Source of the DNA: an uncultured Rhodopirellula sp.
GTDB lineage: Bacteria; Planctomycetota; Planctomycetia; Pirellulales; Pirellulaceae
DNA: 6,727 nucleotides
Assembly: GCA_913061385.1 (NCBI GenBank)
Contig: CAJXTM010000209.1
Location: 1-6,727 of the forward strand
Reading direction: 5' to 3'
The notes under the pieces are model-generated. The model was not told where the DNA came from, did no database searches, and worked only from the letters and a program-made list of their open reading frames with translations. A program made the position numbers and the translations under genes. Shown one piece after another: positions 1 through 6,696 of this stretch (position 1 is its first letter; the number at the start of each line of letters is the position of its first letter).

Positions 1-526
1 AAAGACCGCCAACAGACGCTTCTCCTCAAGCGACTCTATCGCTAAACGTCTGAGTTGGCGTCGTCTATGACACATTTCTCGCTTCGAACGCTGGCGTGTC
101 GATCGATAGAAGGGATGGCGTGGCTTCATCAAATCCAATTTCATACGTATCAGCAACGGTATTCAGCCGCAAATGAGGATCACCCCACATCACGTCACAT
201 TAATCCCAAGACATCACCAGCAGTGGCAGTCTGATGCGTTCAGTCCACTTTCACCCAATCAAGCGAACCTCATTTGGACGCTCACCACCGGAGGTCCGTT
301 CCCGCTGTGTTTTTGATTCCCGAACCAAAACCAGACGAAAACTCCCTTTATGTCATCGGTCAACACGGCCCGGTCGATGATAACTTGGCAAAACTGAGAA
401 AGTTCGTCTGATTATGCCGATTTTATCAATCATCCTGATTGAGCTGCCGATTCACCCCATAAGGGTGTCGGTCGGTGGATAGACGCGGCGCCCAACCGGA
501 AGAATGCCCACCGTGGAAAACCAACT
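1..526. other. Upstream region without a convincing gene
   Basis: I see no supportable gene here. The longest ATG reading frame on the plus strand that I traced (67-234, 55 codons) has no recognisable motif. The stretch holds an inverted repeat at 7-60 (listed separately) and a small hairpin, CACCC/GGGTG with a 5-base loop, at 453-467. It must contain the promoter of the barrel gene that follows. The only candidate I see is TTGGCA at 385-390 with GATTAT at 410-415, and its 19-base spacing is too long to be persuasive. No end of a neighbouring gene could be recognised at the left edge. Confidence 0.6.
7..60. repeat. Bulged inverted repeat with nested hairpin
   Basis: CGCCAACAGACG at 7-18 pairs with 47-60, which is its reverse complement interrupted by two extra bases (GA, 52-53). 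That gives 7 bp plus 5 bp of stem around a 2-base bulge. Inside it, AGCGA (29-33) pairs with TCGCT (39-43) around a 5-base loop. The pairing is seen directly. Its role is unknown: it could be a terminator-like element of a gene left of the window, although no T-run follows, or a structured RNA or protein-binding site. Confidence 0.45.
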
Positions 527-1726
527 GTGCAATCAAGCATCTGCCAAACCGGTGCCTTAGCTGCGTGCGTCTTTCCGCAGCACTATTTGACGAAAGCCAA
601 CAGGCCCCTCCGATGGTGCCTGCAGCTTGCGGTGTTTCTTTTATGGGTGCCGGTTCTCTACGCGTCGAACTGCAACGTCTGTGACACAACCGACTGCGAC
701 TGTAATTCCATACCGACACCACTATGCGACATGGGGTGCACTTCTGCCGACACCATGGACATTAGCCCTGGCAGTGACACTATGCCGGGAGTGATGTCTA
801 GTTGCCAATGCCGAGATTGCAACTCAAAGCGTTTTTCAAACCAATTTCGTGACCCAAAAAGTAGCTGTCCAGGCTATCGGCCGCGTTGGCTAGGCATCGC
901 ACGCGGCCTCGCGTTCACACGTGCCACACCCAGCGCTGGCGTTTTATTCAGCGACACCACCAACCCGATTCGTCAAATCAACCGCGACGGTTTGCAATCT
1001 GGTTGGGAACCGGGACTTGATCTTACTATCCGACGCGTCACGTGGAACGAAAACTCATTTGAATTACGATTCATGGGAATCGAATCACTGCACGCTCGCG
1101 CCACCACCAGTGCAAATGGTACCGCGGAAATCCACGCAGCAGTGCCTATTTTCGCTGGCGACATCACCTCAATCGAAGCCAACTATAACACCGACCTTTA
1201 CGGAATCGAGGCGAACTGGCGGTTCGTCACCTATTGCCCATTCCAGTACATCGCAGGCTTAAGATACATCGGCCTCGACGAGGAACTCACCGCCGACCTG
1301 AACTCCGCGACGTCCCCCCTGTCTTATCGCACCACAACTCAAAATGATTTATACGGGATTCAGGTGGGCATCACTAGTATTCCCGACATGTCTCTCTTTG
1401 ATTGCCGTTGGCTCACCTGGTCGGCAAAGCTCGGCCTGTATGGGAACGACGCGACCCAGACTTCCATTCTCACCGGCGCCGTCGGTCAACGTGCAGACTC
1501 ACCTGCGGATACAGCAGCCTTCATTGGTGAATTCCGCATCGGAATGGAGCTGCCAGTCACGCGGTGCATCAGCATCAGTGGCGGCTATAATCTATTCCTG
1601 ATGGAACGCGTCGCGGTCGCTACTGACCAACTACAGGCGACAAACTTCTTTACGGGTACCGGCAGCGATAACGAGGGCAATGCCCTCTTCCATGGTGCAA
1701 GCGCATCCTTAACCTTGCAATTTTGA
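527..1726 (+). CDS. BBP7-family outer membrane beta-barrel protein
   Basis: This is probably an outer-membrane beta-barrel protein of the planctomycete BBP7 family (Pfam PF07585, formerly DUF1551), whose molecular role is unknown. Reading from GTG at 527 gives 399 residues. A hydrophobic signal segment lies at about residues 29-46 and ends in VLYA-S. Residues 49-98 are unusually Cys-rich, with nine cysteines in CxxC and CxC spacings, and the barrel occupies about 117-399. Family-like signs are the alternating strands, YGIEANWRF followed by AGLRYIGLDEEL, YGIQVG, and the end LFHGASASLTLQF with a C-terminal Phe typical of barrel proteins. No ATG start exists in this frame. TTG at 587 would give a more compact signal peptide beginning MTKANRPLRW, but neither start has a strong ribosome binding site. 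The gene converges with the sulfatase on the other strand. The family call rests on pattern recognition, not a search. Confidence 0.82.
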   Translation: MQSSICQTGALAACVFPQHYLTKANRPLRWCLQLAVFLLWVPVLYASNCNVCDTTDCDCNSIPTPLCDMGCTSADTMDISPGSDTMPGVMSSCQCRDCNSKRFSNQFRDPKSSCPGYRPRWLGIARGLAFTRATPSAGVLFSDTTNPIRQINRDGLQSGWEPGLDLTIRRVTWNENSFELRFMGIESLHARATTSANGTAEIHAAVPIFAGDITSIEANYNTDLYGIEANWRFVTYCPFQYIAGLRYIGLDEELTADLNSATSPLSYRTTTQNDLYGIQVGITSIPDMSLFDCRWLTWSAKLGLYGNDATQTSILTGAVGQRADSPADTAAFIGEFRIGMELPVTRCISISGGYNLFLMERVAVATDQLQATNFFTGTGSDNEGNALFHGASASLTLQF

Positions 1727-1733
1727 GCAGAGT

Positions 1734-3250
1734 TCAGATATTCAACTGGTACGGCTTCCCGTCCACCGTGATGATGCGTCGCTGCGGCTTGCTAGGCCAA
1801 GCTGGCTCGGGCATCGAGTCTCGCCAGCGTCTAATCGCGTCTTTCATCTGCTTGCATTTCCCTACACTTTCCGCACTAAGATCACGTCTTTCCCCAGGGT
1901 CGTTTGAAAGATCAAACAACCAAGTACTGCCGTTCGACTGCACCAATTTCCACTTCCCTGTTCGCATTGCAGTACTCGGCCCGTTGCTCCAAAACAATTC
2001 TTCATGGGGGACACTTTCATTACCTTCGCTTAAAAAAGGGGCGAGGTCAGTCCCGTCTAAGTTCTGCACCGCTGTAAGATCAATCCCGGCCATCTGACAA
2101 ATCGTTGGAAACAGATCAAGAGTACTAACCATCGGCTCAAAAGTCGTTGCCACCCCAATCACGCCTGGCAACTTGGCAAACATCGGCACACGAATCCCAC
2201 CTTCGAATAGAAATAACTTACCCAACTTCAAGTCACCATTACTCTGCACTCCGGTGTAGATGGGGCCACCATTATCATTGACAAAGACTACCAGAGTCTT
2301 TTCCTCCAGTCCGCGATCTTGAATCGCTCTTAGAATGCTTCCCACTGCATCATCCAAAGCGCTTGTCATCGCGTTGTAAGCGCGCTGTTGAGGATCCACG
2401 ACATTAGCAAACCTTTTCAGGTAGATGTCGCTTGCTTCAATTGGAGTATGAACCGCATTGAAAGGAACATAAGCAAAAAAAGGCGTGTCGTTGGCGCTGT
2501 CAATGAAGGCGACCGCCTCTCTAGCAATTGCATCCGTCAAATATTCAGCCTCGGCGATAGGCATGTGACCGCGCAGGATCGTTGAATGATCAGGCTCCGC
2601 ACGAGCCACAGGAAAAACGAATGCGCGCCTGCTAGGAATCCATAGAATTCATCAAACCCTCGACTCATTGGGTGCAGATGTGTTCGGGTACCTAGATGCC
2701 ACTTCCCGAACATTCCCGTTTTATAACCGGCCAATTTCAGCACCTCGGCCAAGGTCACCGCCGCAGGGTCCAATCCGCGGGAAAACCGCTCTGTGACCGC
2801 AGCACCAGCCGTATTGAATTCGAACCCGTAACGCTGCTGATAGGCTCCCGTCAACAACCCGGCTCGAGAGGGACTACAACTTGCTGCCGTGACATAAGCA
2901 TTTAGGAACTGCACACCTTGTGATGCAAGTTTGTCAATATGTGGCGTTGGAATGCTTTCTGATCCATGTACACCCAGATCGCCAAACCCGAGATCGTCCG
3001 CAAGTATCAACACAACGTTTGGGCGAAGGATCTCTGATCCCGAGACACGAAACCGTCCTAGACTTGCGTTGTGAATTGCCCTCGCAGATTCAGTCGCCGG
3101 AAATACTTCCTGATCGCTTTTCTTCGAATTGCGAGTGCCAGACTGCTGGCCCCGAATGGCGGAACGATTCTGCTGCCCGCCCACTTCTCTCCCCATCAGG
3201 GAAAATAAAATTACTAATGCCCAGCCTTGTAAACATTTACTCGCTCGCAT
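1734..3250 (-). CDS. S1 sulfatase, split by a one-base frameshift
   Basis: This is a secreted type I (formylglycine) sulfatase that hydrolyses sulfate esters, probably on a glycan. It lies in two frames: 3250-2537 holds the N-terminal half and 2609-1734 the C-terminal half. Joining them after Phe213 (codon 2614-2612) with one added base gives about 505 residues, a normal length. Visible in order: a weak signal peptide (about 1-26), a polar linker to about 75, the Asp pair D85-D86 in LILADDLGFGD, the formylglycine motif CSPSR (125-129), GKWHLG (182-187), the His in NAVHTP (268), the Asp-Asn pair in VNDNGG (326-327), and Lys345 before LFLFEGGIRVP. All expected active-site residues remain, so either the gene is intact and the sequence has an indel, or it broke recently. 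It starts 78 bases after the preceding sulfatase ends and is last in the run. The substrate cannot be told. No formylglycine-generating enzyme is in view. Confidence 0.9.
2593..2617 (-). other. Frameshift site: T5 run followed by a hairpin
   Basis: On the minus strand the sulfatase frame reads TCG TTT TTC and then runs on to a stop at 2537, while the rest of the protein continues one base back (CCT GTG GCT). The run is A5 at 2613-2617 on the plus strand, next to GG. Four bases after TTC, GGCTC (2607-2603) pairs with GAGCC (2597-2593) around a 5-base loop. A lost base in the homopolymer is the simplest reading. The arrangement loosely resembles a -1 slippage site, but G-TTT-TTC is not a canonical heptamer. 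Confidence 0.7.
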
Positions 3251-3328
3251 TTCAATCCCATCGCTCAGGGTACAACTTGATCTGCCGGTTCGACCCCCAG
3301 CCCTGTGGTTGCTGAGAGTCTATGTCAG

Positions 3329-4771
3329 TCACTTCTTCTTTTTTCTGACACGTGTTTGTGTTGGATACAATGTGACGGGGTTCTCAACCCTGCCTGGCGG
3401 ACGGACGCCCGAATTCGCACCTGTCGACCGAAATTCAGTGAGCATCTCGTCAGCCATGCGCTGCAATCGAGCCACCACCTCTGGATGCTGTTCCGCAACA
3501 TTCGTCACCTCACCAATTTCATCATCCAAGTTGTAAAGCCGCACATTCTTCCCAAGTAGATCTTTTGGCTTCTCGCGTATTCCCATCCCCAAGCTCTGCG
3601 GTTTCAAAGCAAGTTTCCAAGGACCAGAACGAATAGCTTCCAAACTGTTCCCCCGAAAGTAGTGCCACGCCTCATGGGCTGACTCAGTCGTCTCGCCGAA
3701 GAGAAGATCCGTGATATCCTTACCATCGATTTTGATACTTGCATCTACCGTACCACCAGCCAGTGAAACAAGTGTGGGAAGAATATCGGTGGTCCCCGCA
3801 ATTGCATCACAAACACTGCCGGCTTTAATTTTCCCCGGCCACCGCACGATGGTAGGCTCACGCACTCCACCCTCGAGAGTCGCCCCTTTGCTACCACGCA
3901 GTGGTCCTGACACGCCACCTTTTGACCCTTTTGACGCCCAGGGCCCATTATCACTTGTAAAAATGACCAACGTGTTATCGTCAAGGTTGTTTCGTTTCAA
4001 TGCTGCCATGATCTGGCCGACACTCCAATCAACCTCTTGCACCCAATCTCCATAAATACCATTGCGAGATTTCCCTTGAAAACTCTCGTGTGGAAACAGG
4101 GGTACATGCATTGCTGTGTGTGGCATGTAAAGAAAGAATGGCTTGTTGCGTTCTTTCGAAATGAACTTCACCGCTTCTTTTGTGTAGTCACGCGTTACTT
4201 GTCGTTGGCCTTCATCCTCGAGCAACGCCTCCACCTTTTCATCACGAAGCAGCGGTACCACACGGAGACCAGTTTCCGTCGAAACACGCTGCATATCGTT
4301 TGAATAGGGAATGCCAAAATAGTGATGAAACCCCTGCCGCGTGGGGAGGAATTCTGGCTGATCTCCCAGATGCCATTTCCCAATGCATGTCGTCGCATAC
4401 CCAAGTTTTTGCAAATAATCCGCTACGGTCTCCTCTGCCGGATTGAGCCCCAAGTTTCCAGCTGGAAAGAACACCCCTGGGACTGAAACACGCGGTGCAT
4501 AACTTCCCGTCAATAGTTGCGCCCGCGACGCCGAACATACCGGTGCAGCATAAAAGCTGGTTAGTTTCATCCCCTCGGAACTCAGACGCTCCAAGTGAGG
4601 TGTGTCGTTCACACTGGACCCGAAAGGACCAATATCGCCGTACCCCATGTCATCGATAAAAATGACTACAAAATTGGGCTTTGTTGCGGCGGAAACGGAA
4701 GCACTATTAGATGCAACAAATCCCAACACCAAACACACGACTGCCATCATTCGCAAAACCAGAACCGTCAT
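3329..4771 (-). CDS. S1 sulfatase (arylsulfatase-type), secreted
   Basis: This is a secreted formylglycine-dependent sulfatase that removes sulfate groups from an unknown substrate, probably a sulfated polysaccharide or its fragments. From ATG at 4771 it has 480 residues. A strong signal peptide (1-28) ends in SVSA before ATKPN. The Asp pair is D40-D41 in IFIDDMGYGD. The formylglycine motif is CSASR (79-83), the Ala variant of CxPxR. Next come GKWHLGD (131-137), PHTAMH (217-222), SDNGPW (273-278) and Lys295 in LRGSKGATLEGGVREP, so every usual metal or sulfate ligand is present. The frame opens further upstream (GTG-type start at 4822, ATG at 4786), but AGGTGG at 4781-4776 sits 4 bases before the 4771 ATG and the signal peptide begins there. 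It lies 175 bases after the DUF1501 gene and 78 before the next sulfatase. The protein ends in a basic RKKKK tail. Confidence 0.95.
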   Translation of the reverse strand: MTVLVLRMMAVVCLVLGFVASNSASVSAATKPNFVVIFIDDMGYGDIGPFGSSVNDTPHLERLSSEGMKLTSFYAAPVCSASRAQLLTGSYAPRVSVPGVFFPAGNLGLNPAEETVADYLQKLGYATTCIGKWHLGDQPEFLPTRQGFHHYFGIPYSNDMQRVSTETGLRVVPLLRDEKVEALLEDEGQRQVTRDYTKEAVKFISKERNKPFFLYMPHTAMHVPLFPHESFQGKSRNGIYGDWVQEVDWSVGQIMAALKRNNLDDNTLVIFTSDNGPWASKGSKGGVSGPLRGSKGATLEGGVREPTIVRWPGKIKAGSVCDAIAGTTDILPTLVSLAGGTVDASIKIDGKDITDLLFGETTESAHEAWHYFRGNSLEAIRSGPWKLALKPQSLGMGIREKPKDLLGKNVRLYNLDDEIGEVTNVAEQHPEVVARLQRMADEMLTEFRSTGANSGVRPPGRVENPVTLYPTQTRVRKKKK

Positions 4772-4775
4772 TGGT

Positions 4776-4781
4776 CCACCT
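4776..4781 (-). promoter_or_regulatory. Ribosome binding site that decides the sulfatase start
   Basis: AGGTGG on the minus strand is one base off AGGAGG and lies 4 bases before the ATG at 4771. It favours that start over the upstream in-frame ATG at 4786, which has no purine-rich stretch before it. Confidence 0.5.
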
Positions 4782-4831
4782 GTCATTAAAACGCATTGCA
4801 CTGTTCCCCCGTACGAATCCACAACTGCACG

Positions 4832-4859
4832 AATCTACTGAACGGGGCCGGACTATCAA
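4832..4859 (-). promoter_or_regulatory. Possible internal promoter before the sulfatase pair
   Basis: On the minus strand TTGATA (4859-4854) and TAGATT (4837-4832) are separated by 16 bases, resembling a sigma-70 type promoter about 60 bases upstream of the sulfatase ATG at 4771. If real, the two sulfatases could be transcribed apart from the DUF1553-DUF1501 genes. Matches this loose occur by chance, so this is only a candidate. Confidence 0.25.
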
Positions 4860-4908
4860 TGTATCAGCCGATCCCACAGTCTGCGCAATCTGCCGCCCCC
4901 AAGCCACG

Positions 4909-4934
4909 AGGATCCCAGAACAGGATCCCAAGAC
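4909..4934. repeat. Two tandem 13-base repeats
   Basis: AGGATCCCAGAAC (4909-4921) is followed at once by AGGATCCCAAGAC (4922-4934). Further partial copies of the core are AGGATCAAC at 4943-4951, reaching the DUF1501 stop codon, and GATCCCACAG at 4870-4879. They lie in the 175-base gap between the DUF1501 and sulfatase genes, so a protein-binding role is possible. None is shown. Confidence 0.5.
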
Positions 4935-4946
4935 AGGCTGCCAGGA

Positions 4947-6320
4947 TCAACTGATGATCTCCGTCGCTACTCTGCCGTAGACATCGGTTAATCGGAAATC
5001 CCGGCCGGCATATCGATAAGTCAGTTTTTTGTGATCCAGACCTAACAGATGCAGCGTAGTCGCATGCAAGTCGTGGACATGCATCCGGTCTTGAACCGCA
5101 GCAATTCCAAAATCATCTGTCGCCCCGTAACGCATACCGCCTTTCACCCCAGCCCCGCACATCCATACGGTGTAACCGGTCGCATTATGATCGCGTCCAT
5201 CAGGCCGCCGGACAGCTGGAGTTCTTCCAAATTCTCCGCTCCAAACAATCAACGTATCCTTCAACATATCGCGTTGCTTCAAATCACTGATTAAACCCGC
5301 GATCGGCAAGTCGGTTGCTTGACAATTGGAAGTCAGCTTTGCACTCAAGCTATTGTGTTGATCCCAGCCCTCATGTGTCAGTTCGATAAAGCGAACCCCC
5401 GCTTCCGCGAACCGCCGCGCCATCAAACACTGGCGTCCAAATTCATCACTTTTTGCTTTACCGATACCGTAGCTTGTCAAGGTAGACGCAGTTTCACCGG
5501 CCAGGTCCATCACCTCGGGGACGGCAGACTGCATTCGATAACCAAGTTCATAAGATTCGATTACCCCCTCAAGTTCACTGTTCATCGGACTACGTTCGGC
5601 AGAGGCACGGTTCATCGCCTGAAGAAGATCTAACTGCTTTCTCTGCATGGCTTCCGAGGAGTCGGGATTCCGCATGTTGCCGATTGGCGTTGCCGACCGC
5701 ACGTCGTGGATTGGTGTTCCTTGATAAACCGCTGGCAGGAACCCGCTTCCATAATTTTGAGCCCCACCCAAACGTGCGGGAGGCTTAATCGTGATGAACC
5801 CGGGTAGATTCTGATTATCAGTCCCCAATCCATAGAGCACCCACGCTCCCATCGAGGGTCGCACAAACTGAAAGCTCCCGGTGTGCAATTGAATAAGTGC
5901 CTGTGGATGATTTGGAATATCCGTATAGGAACCATTCAGAAGACACAGCTCATCAGCATGACGAGAGAGGTGAGGATACAGCGACGAAATTGGCAAACCA
6001 CTCGCACCGTGCCGCTCAAATTTCCAAGGGGACTTTTTCAGCTTCCGACCCTTCTGAACGTTCAACCCTTTTGCTTCCGCACCGGGTACCTTGCCGTCAA
6101 ACTTCTCAAGTTCTGGTTTATAGTCAAACGTGTCAACGTGAGACGGTCCTCCACGCATACACAGGAAAATAACCCTCTTGGCAGCAGCGGGAAAATGTGG
6201 CTCGCGATGCAACAACGGATTCTGTCGCTCGCGATTCGCCGCCTCGGTAGAGAGCGCGGAAAATGCAAGGTAACCAAAACCGCATCCTGACGACACAAGT
6301 GCTTTGCGTCTCGAAAACAT
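4947..6320 (-). CDS. DUF1501 family protein, Tat-exported
   Basis: DUF1501 proteins are abundant in planctomycetes, have an alkaline-phosphatase/sulfatase-like fold, and have no established reaction. From ATG at 6320 the protein has 457 residues. The N-terminus MFSRRKALVSSGCG is a twin-arginine signal, implying export of a folded, perhaps metal-bound protein. Family motifs in order: FLCMRGGPSHVDTFD (52-66), ERHGASGLPISSLYPHL (about 102-118), GVRFIELTHEGWDQH (308-322), WSGEFGRTP (360-368), GRDHN (375-379), and the His-rich HVHDLHATTLHLLGLDH (414-430). The conserved Asp and His residues fit a metal site. The frame could begin at GTG 6401, but the extra 27 residues would bury the Tat motif, so the ATG is preferred. 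It starts 104 bases after the DUF1553 stop and precedes the sulfatases. DUF1553 and DUF1501 genes are commonly paired in planctomycetes, so they probably act together. Confidence 0.93.
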   Translation of the reverse strand: MFSRRKALVSSGCGFGYLAFSALSTEAANRERQNPLLHREPHFPAAAKRVIFLCMRGGPSHVDTFDYKPELEKFDGKVPGAEAKGLNVQKGRKLKKSPWKFERHGASGLPISSLYPHLSRHADELCLLNGSYTDIPNHPQALIQLHTGSFQFVRPSMGAWVLYGLGTDNQNLPGFITIKPPARLGGAQNYGSGFLPAVYQGTPIHDVRSATPIGNMRNPDSSEAMQRKQLDLLQAMNRASAERSPMNSELEGVIESYELGYRMQSAVPEVMDLAGETASTLTSYGIGKAKSDEFGRQCLMARRFAEAGVRFIELTHEGWDQHNSLSAKLTSNCQATDLPIAGLISDLKQRDMLKDTLIVWSGEFGRTPAVRRPDGRDHNATGYTVWMCGAGVKGGMRYGATDDFGIAAVQDRMHVHDLHATTLHLLGLDHKKLTYRYAGRDFRLTDVYGRVATEIIS

Positions 6321-6424
6321 TTCAACACCCAATGTTCTAGTAAATTGTCTAACTAATTCGCAAAGGCCAATTGGTTTGCCACCAAAACCACAACACCCCA
6401 CCTACAGCGAGCAATAATCACTCA

Positions 6425-6694
6425 CTAATTGATGTACCGAAATTCCGCTGATGCCAGAAGCGACTGGCAAAACCCTGCTAATGCTGTCAACTCGCTGCTC
6501 TTGTGCTCCAACTTATCAACTCTCCGTAATGTTTTCTCTGCATCGAGAATAAATGCCACCGCACGCTCGTTTTCCAATGGCGTGGGTGCACGCGAGAAAG
6601 CCAATTGATACCCCAACGCGACTCGCTCTTGAACTTCGCTACCGCCAGCTAATAGCCTGTGAGCAAATTGCTGCGACAGATCAACCACAGTAGG
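6425..6694 (-). CDS. DUF1553 protein, C-terminal fragment
   Basis: This is the last part of a DUF1553 protein, a large planctomycete family often fused to DUF1549 and sometimes to a cytochrome c-like domain, with no proven function. Only about 88 codons are present, ending at TAG 6425-6427. Recognisable C-terminal traits are RVALGYQLAFSRAPTPLENE (an LxRxPTxxE helix region) and the closing FCQSLLASAEFRYIN, which resembles the family's usual L-x-N-x-EF-x-Y-x end. A GTG at 6688 could look like a start, but the frame stays open up to the adapter junction at 6697 and full-length proteins are many hundreds of residues long, so the gene is cut by the end of the contig. It is the first gene seen in the minus-strand run. 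Confidence 0.82.
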   Translation of the reverse strand, partial: PTVVDLSQQFAHRLLAGGSEVQERVALGYQLAFSRAPTPLENERAVAFILDAEKTLRRVDKLEHKSSELTALAGFCQSLLASAEFRYIN

Positions 6695-6696
6695 GC

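Noticed and set aside
7..60. Integron attC-like site (CCAAC…GTTGG symmetry with a bulge)
   Set aside because: The outer arms CGCCAAC and GTTGGCG do not fit the RYYYAAC/GTTRRRY core, and no integrase or cassette gene is nearby.
67..234. 55-codon ATG reading frame on the plus strand in the left region
   Set aside because: It has no recognisable motif, signal peptide or ribosome binding site, and its composition looks like random translation.
426..722. 98-codon minus-strand frame opposite the start of the barrel gene
   Set aside because: It is antisense to the signal-peptide and Cys-rich region, is low in recognisable features, and is best explained as a shadow of the barrel gene.
3287..3294. 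GGTTCGAC resembling a tRNA T-loop between the two sulfatases
   Set aside because: No acceptor stem, D arm or anticodon arm can be folded around it in the 78-base gap.
4707..4931. 74-codon minus-strand frame overlapping the sulfatase start
   Set aside because: It overlaps the sulfatase signal-peptide region in another frame and shows no family features.
6367..6385. Hairpin TTGGT/ACCAA (loop 6376-6380) in the DUF1553-DUF1501 gap as a terminator
   Set aside because: The stem is only 5 bp and AT-containing, with no T-run in the direction of transcription, so it is not strong enough to call.
6321..6401. N-terminal extension of the DUF1501 protein from GTG 6401
   Set aside because: It would place 27 unlike residues before a clear twin-arginine signal that begins at the ATG at 6320.
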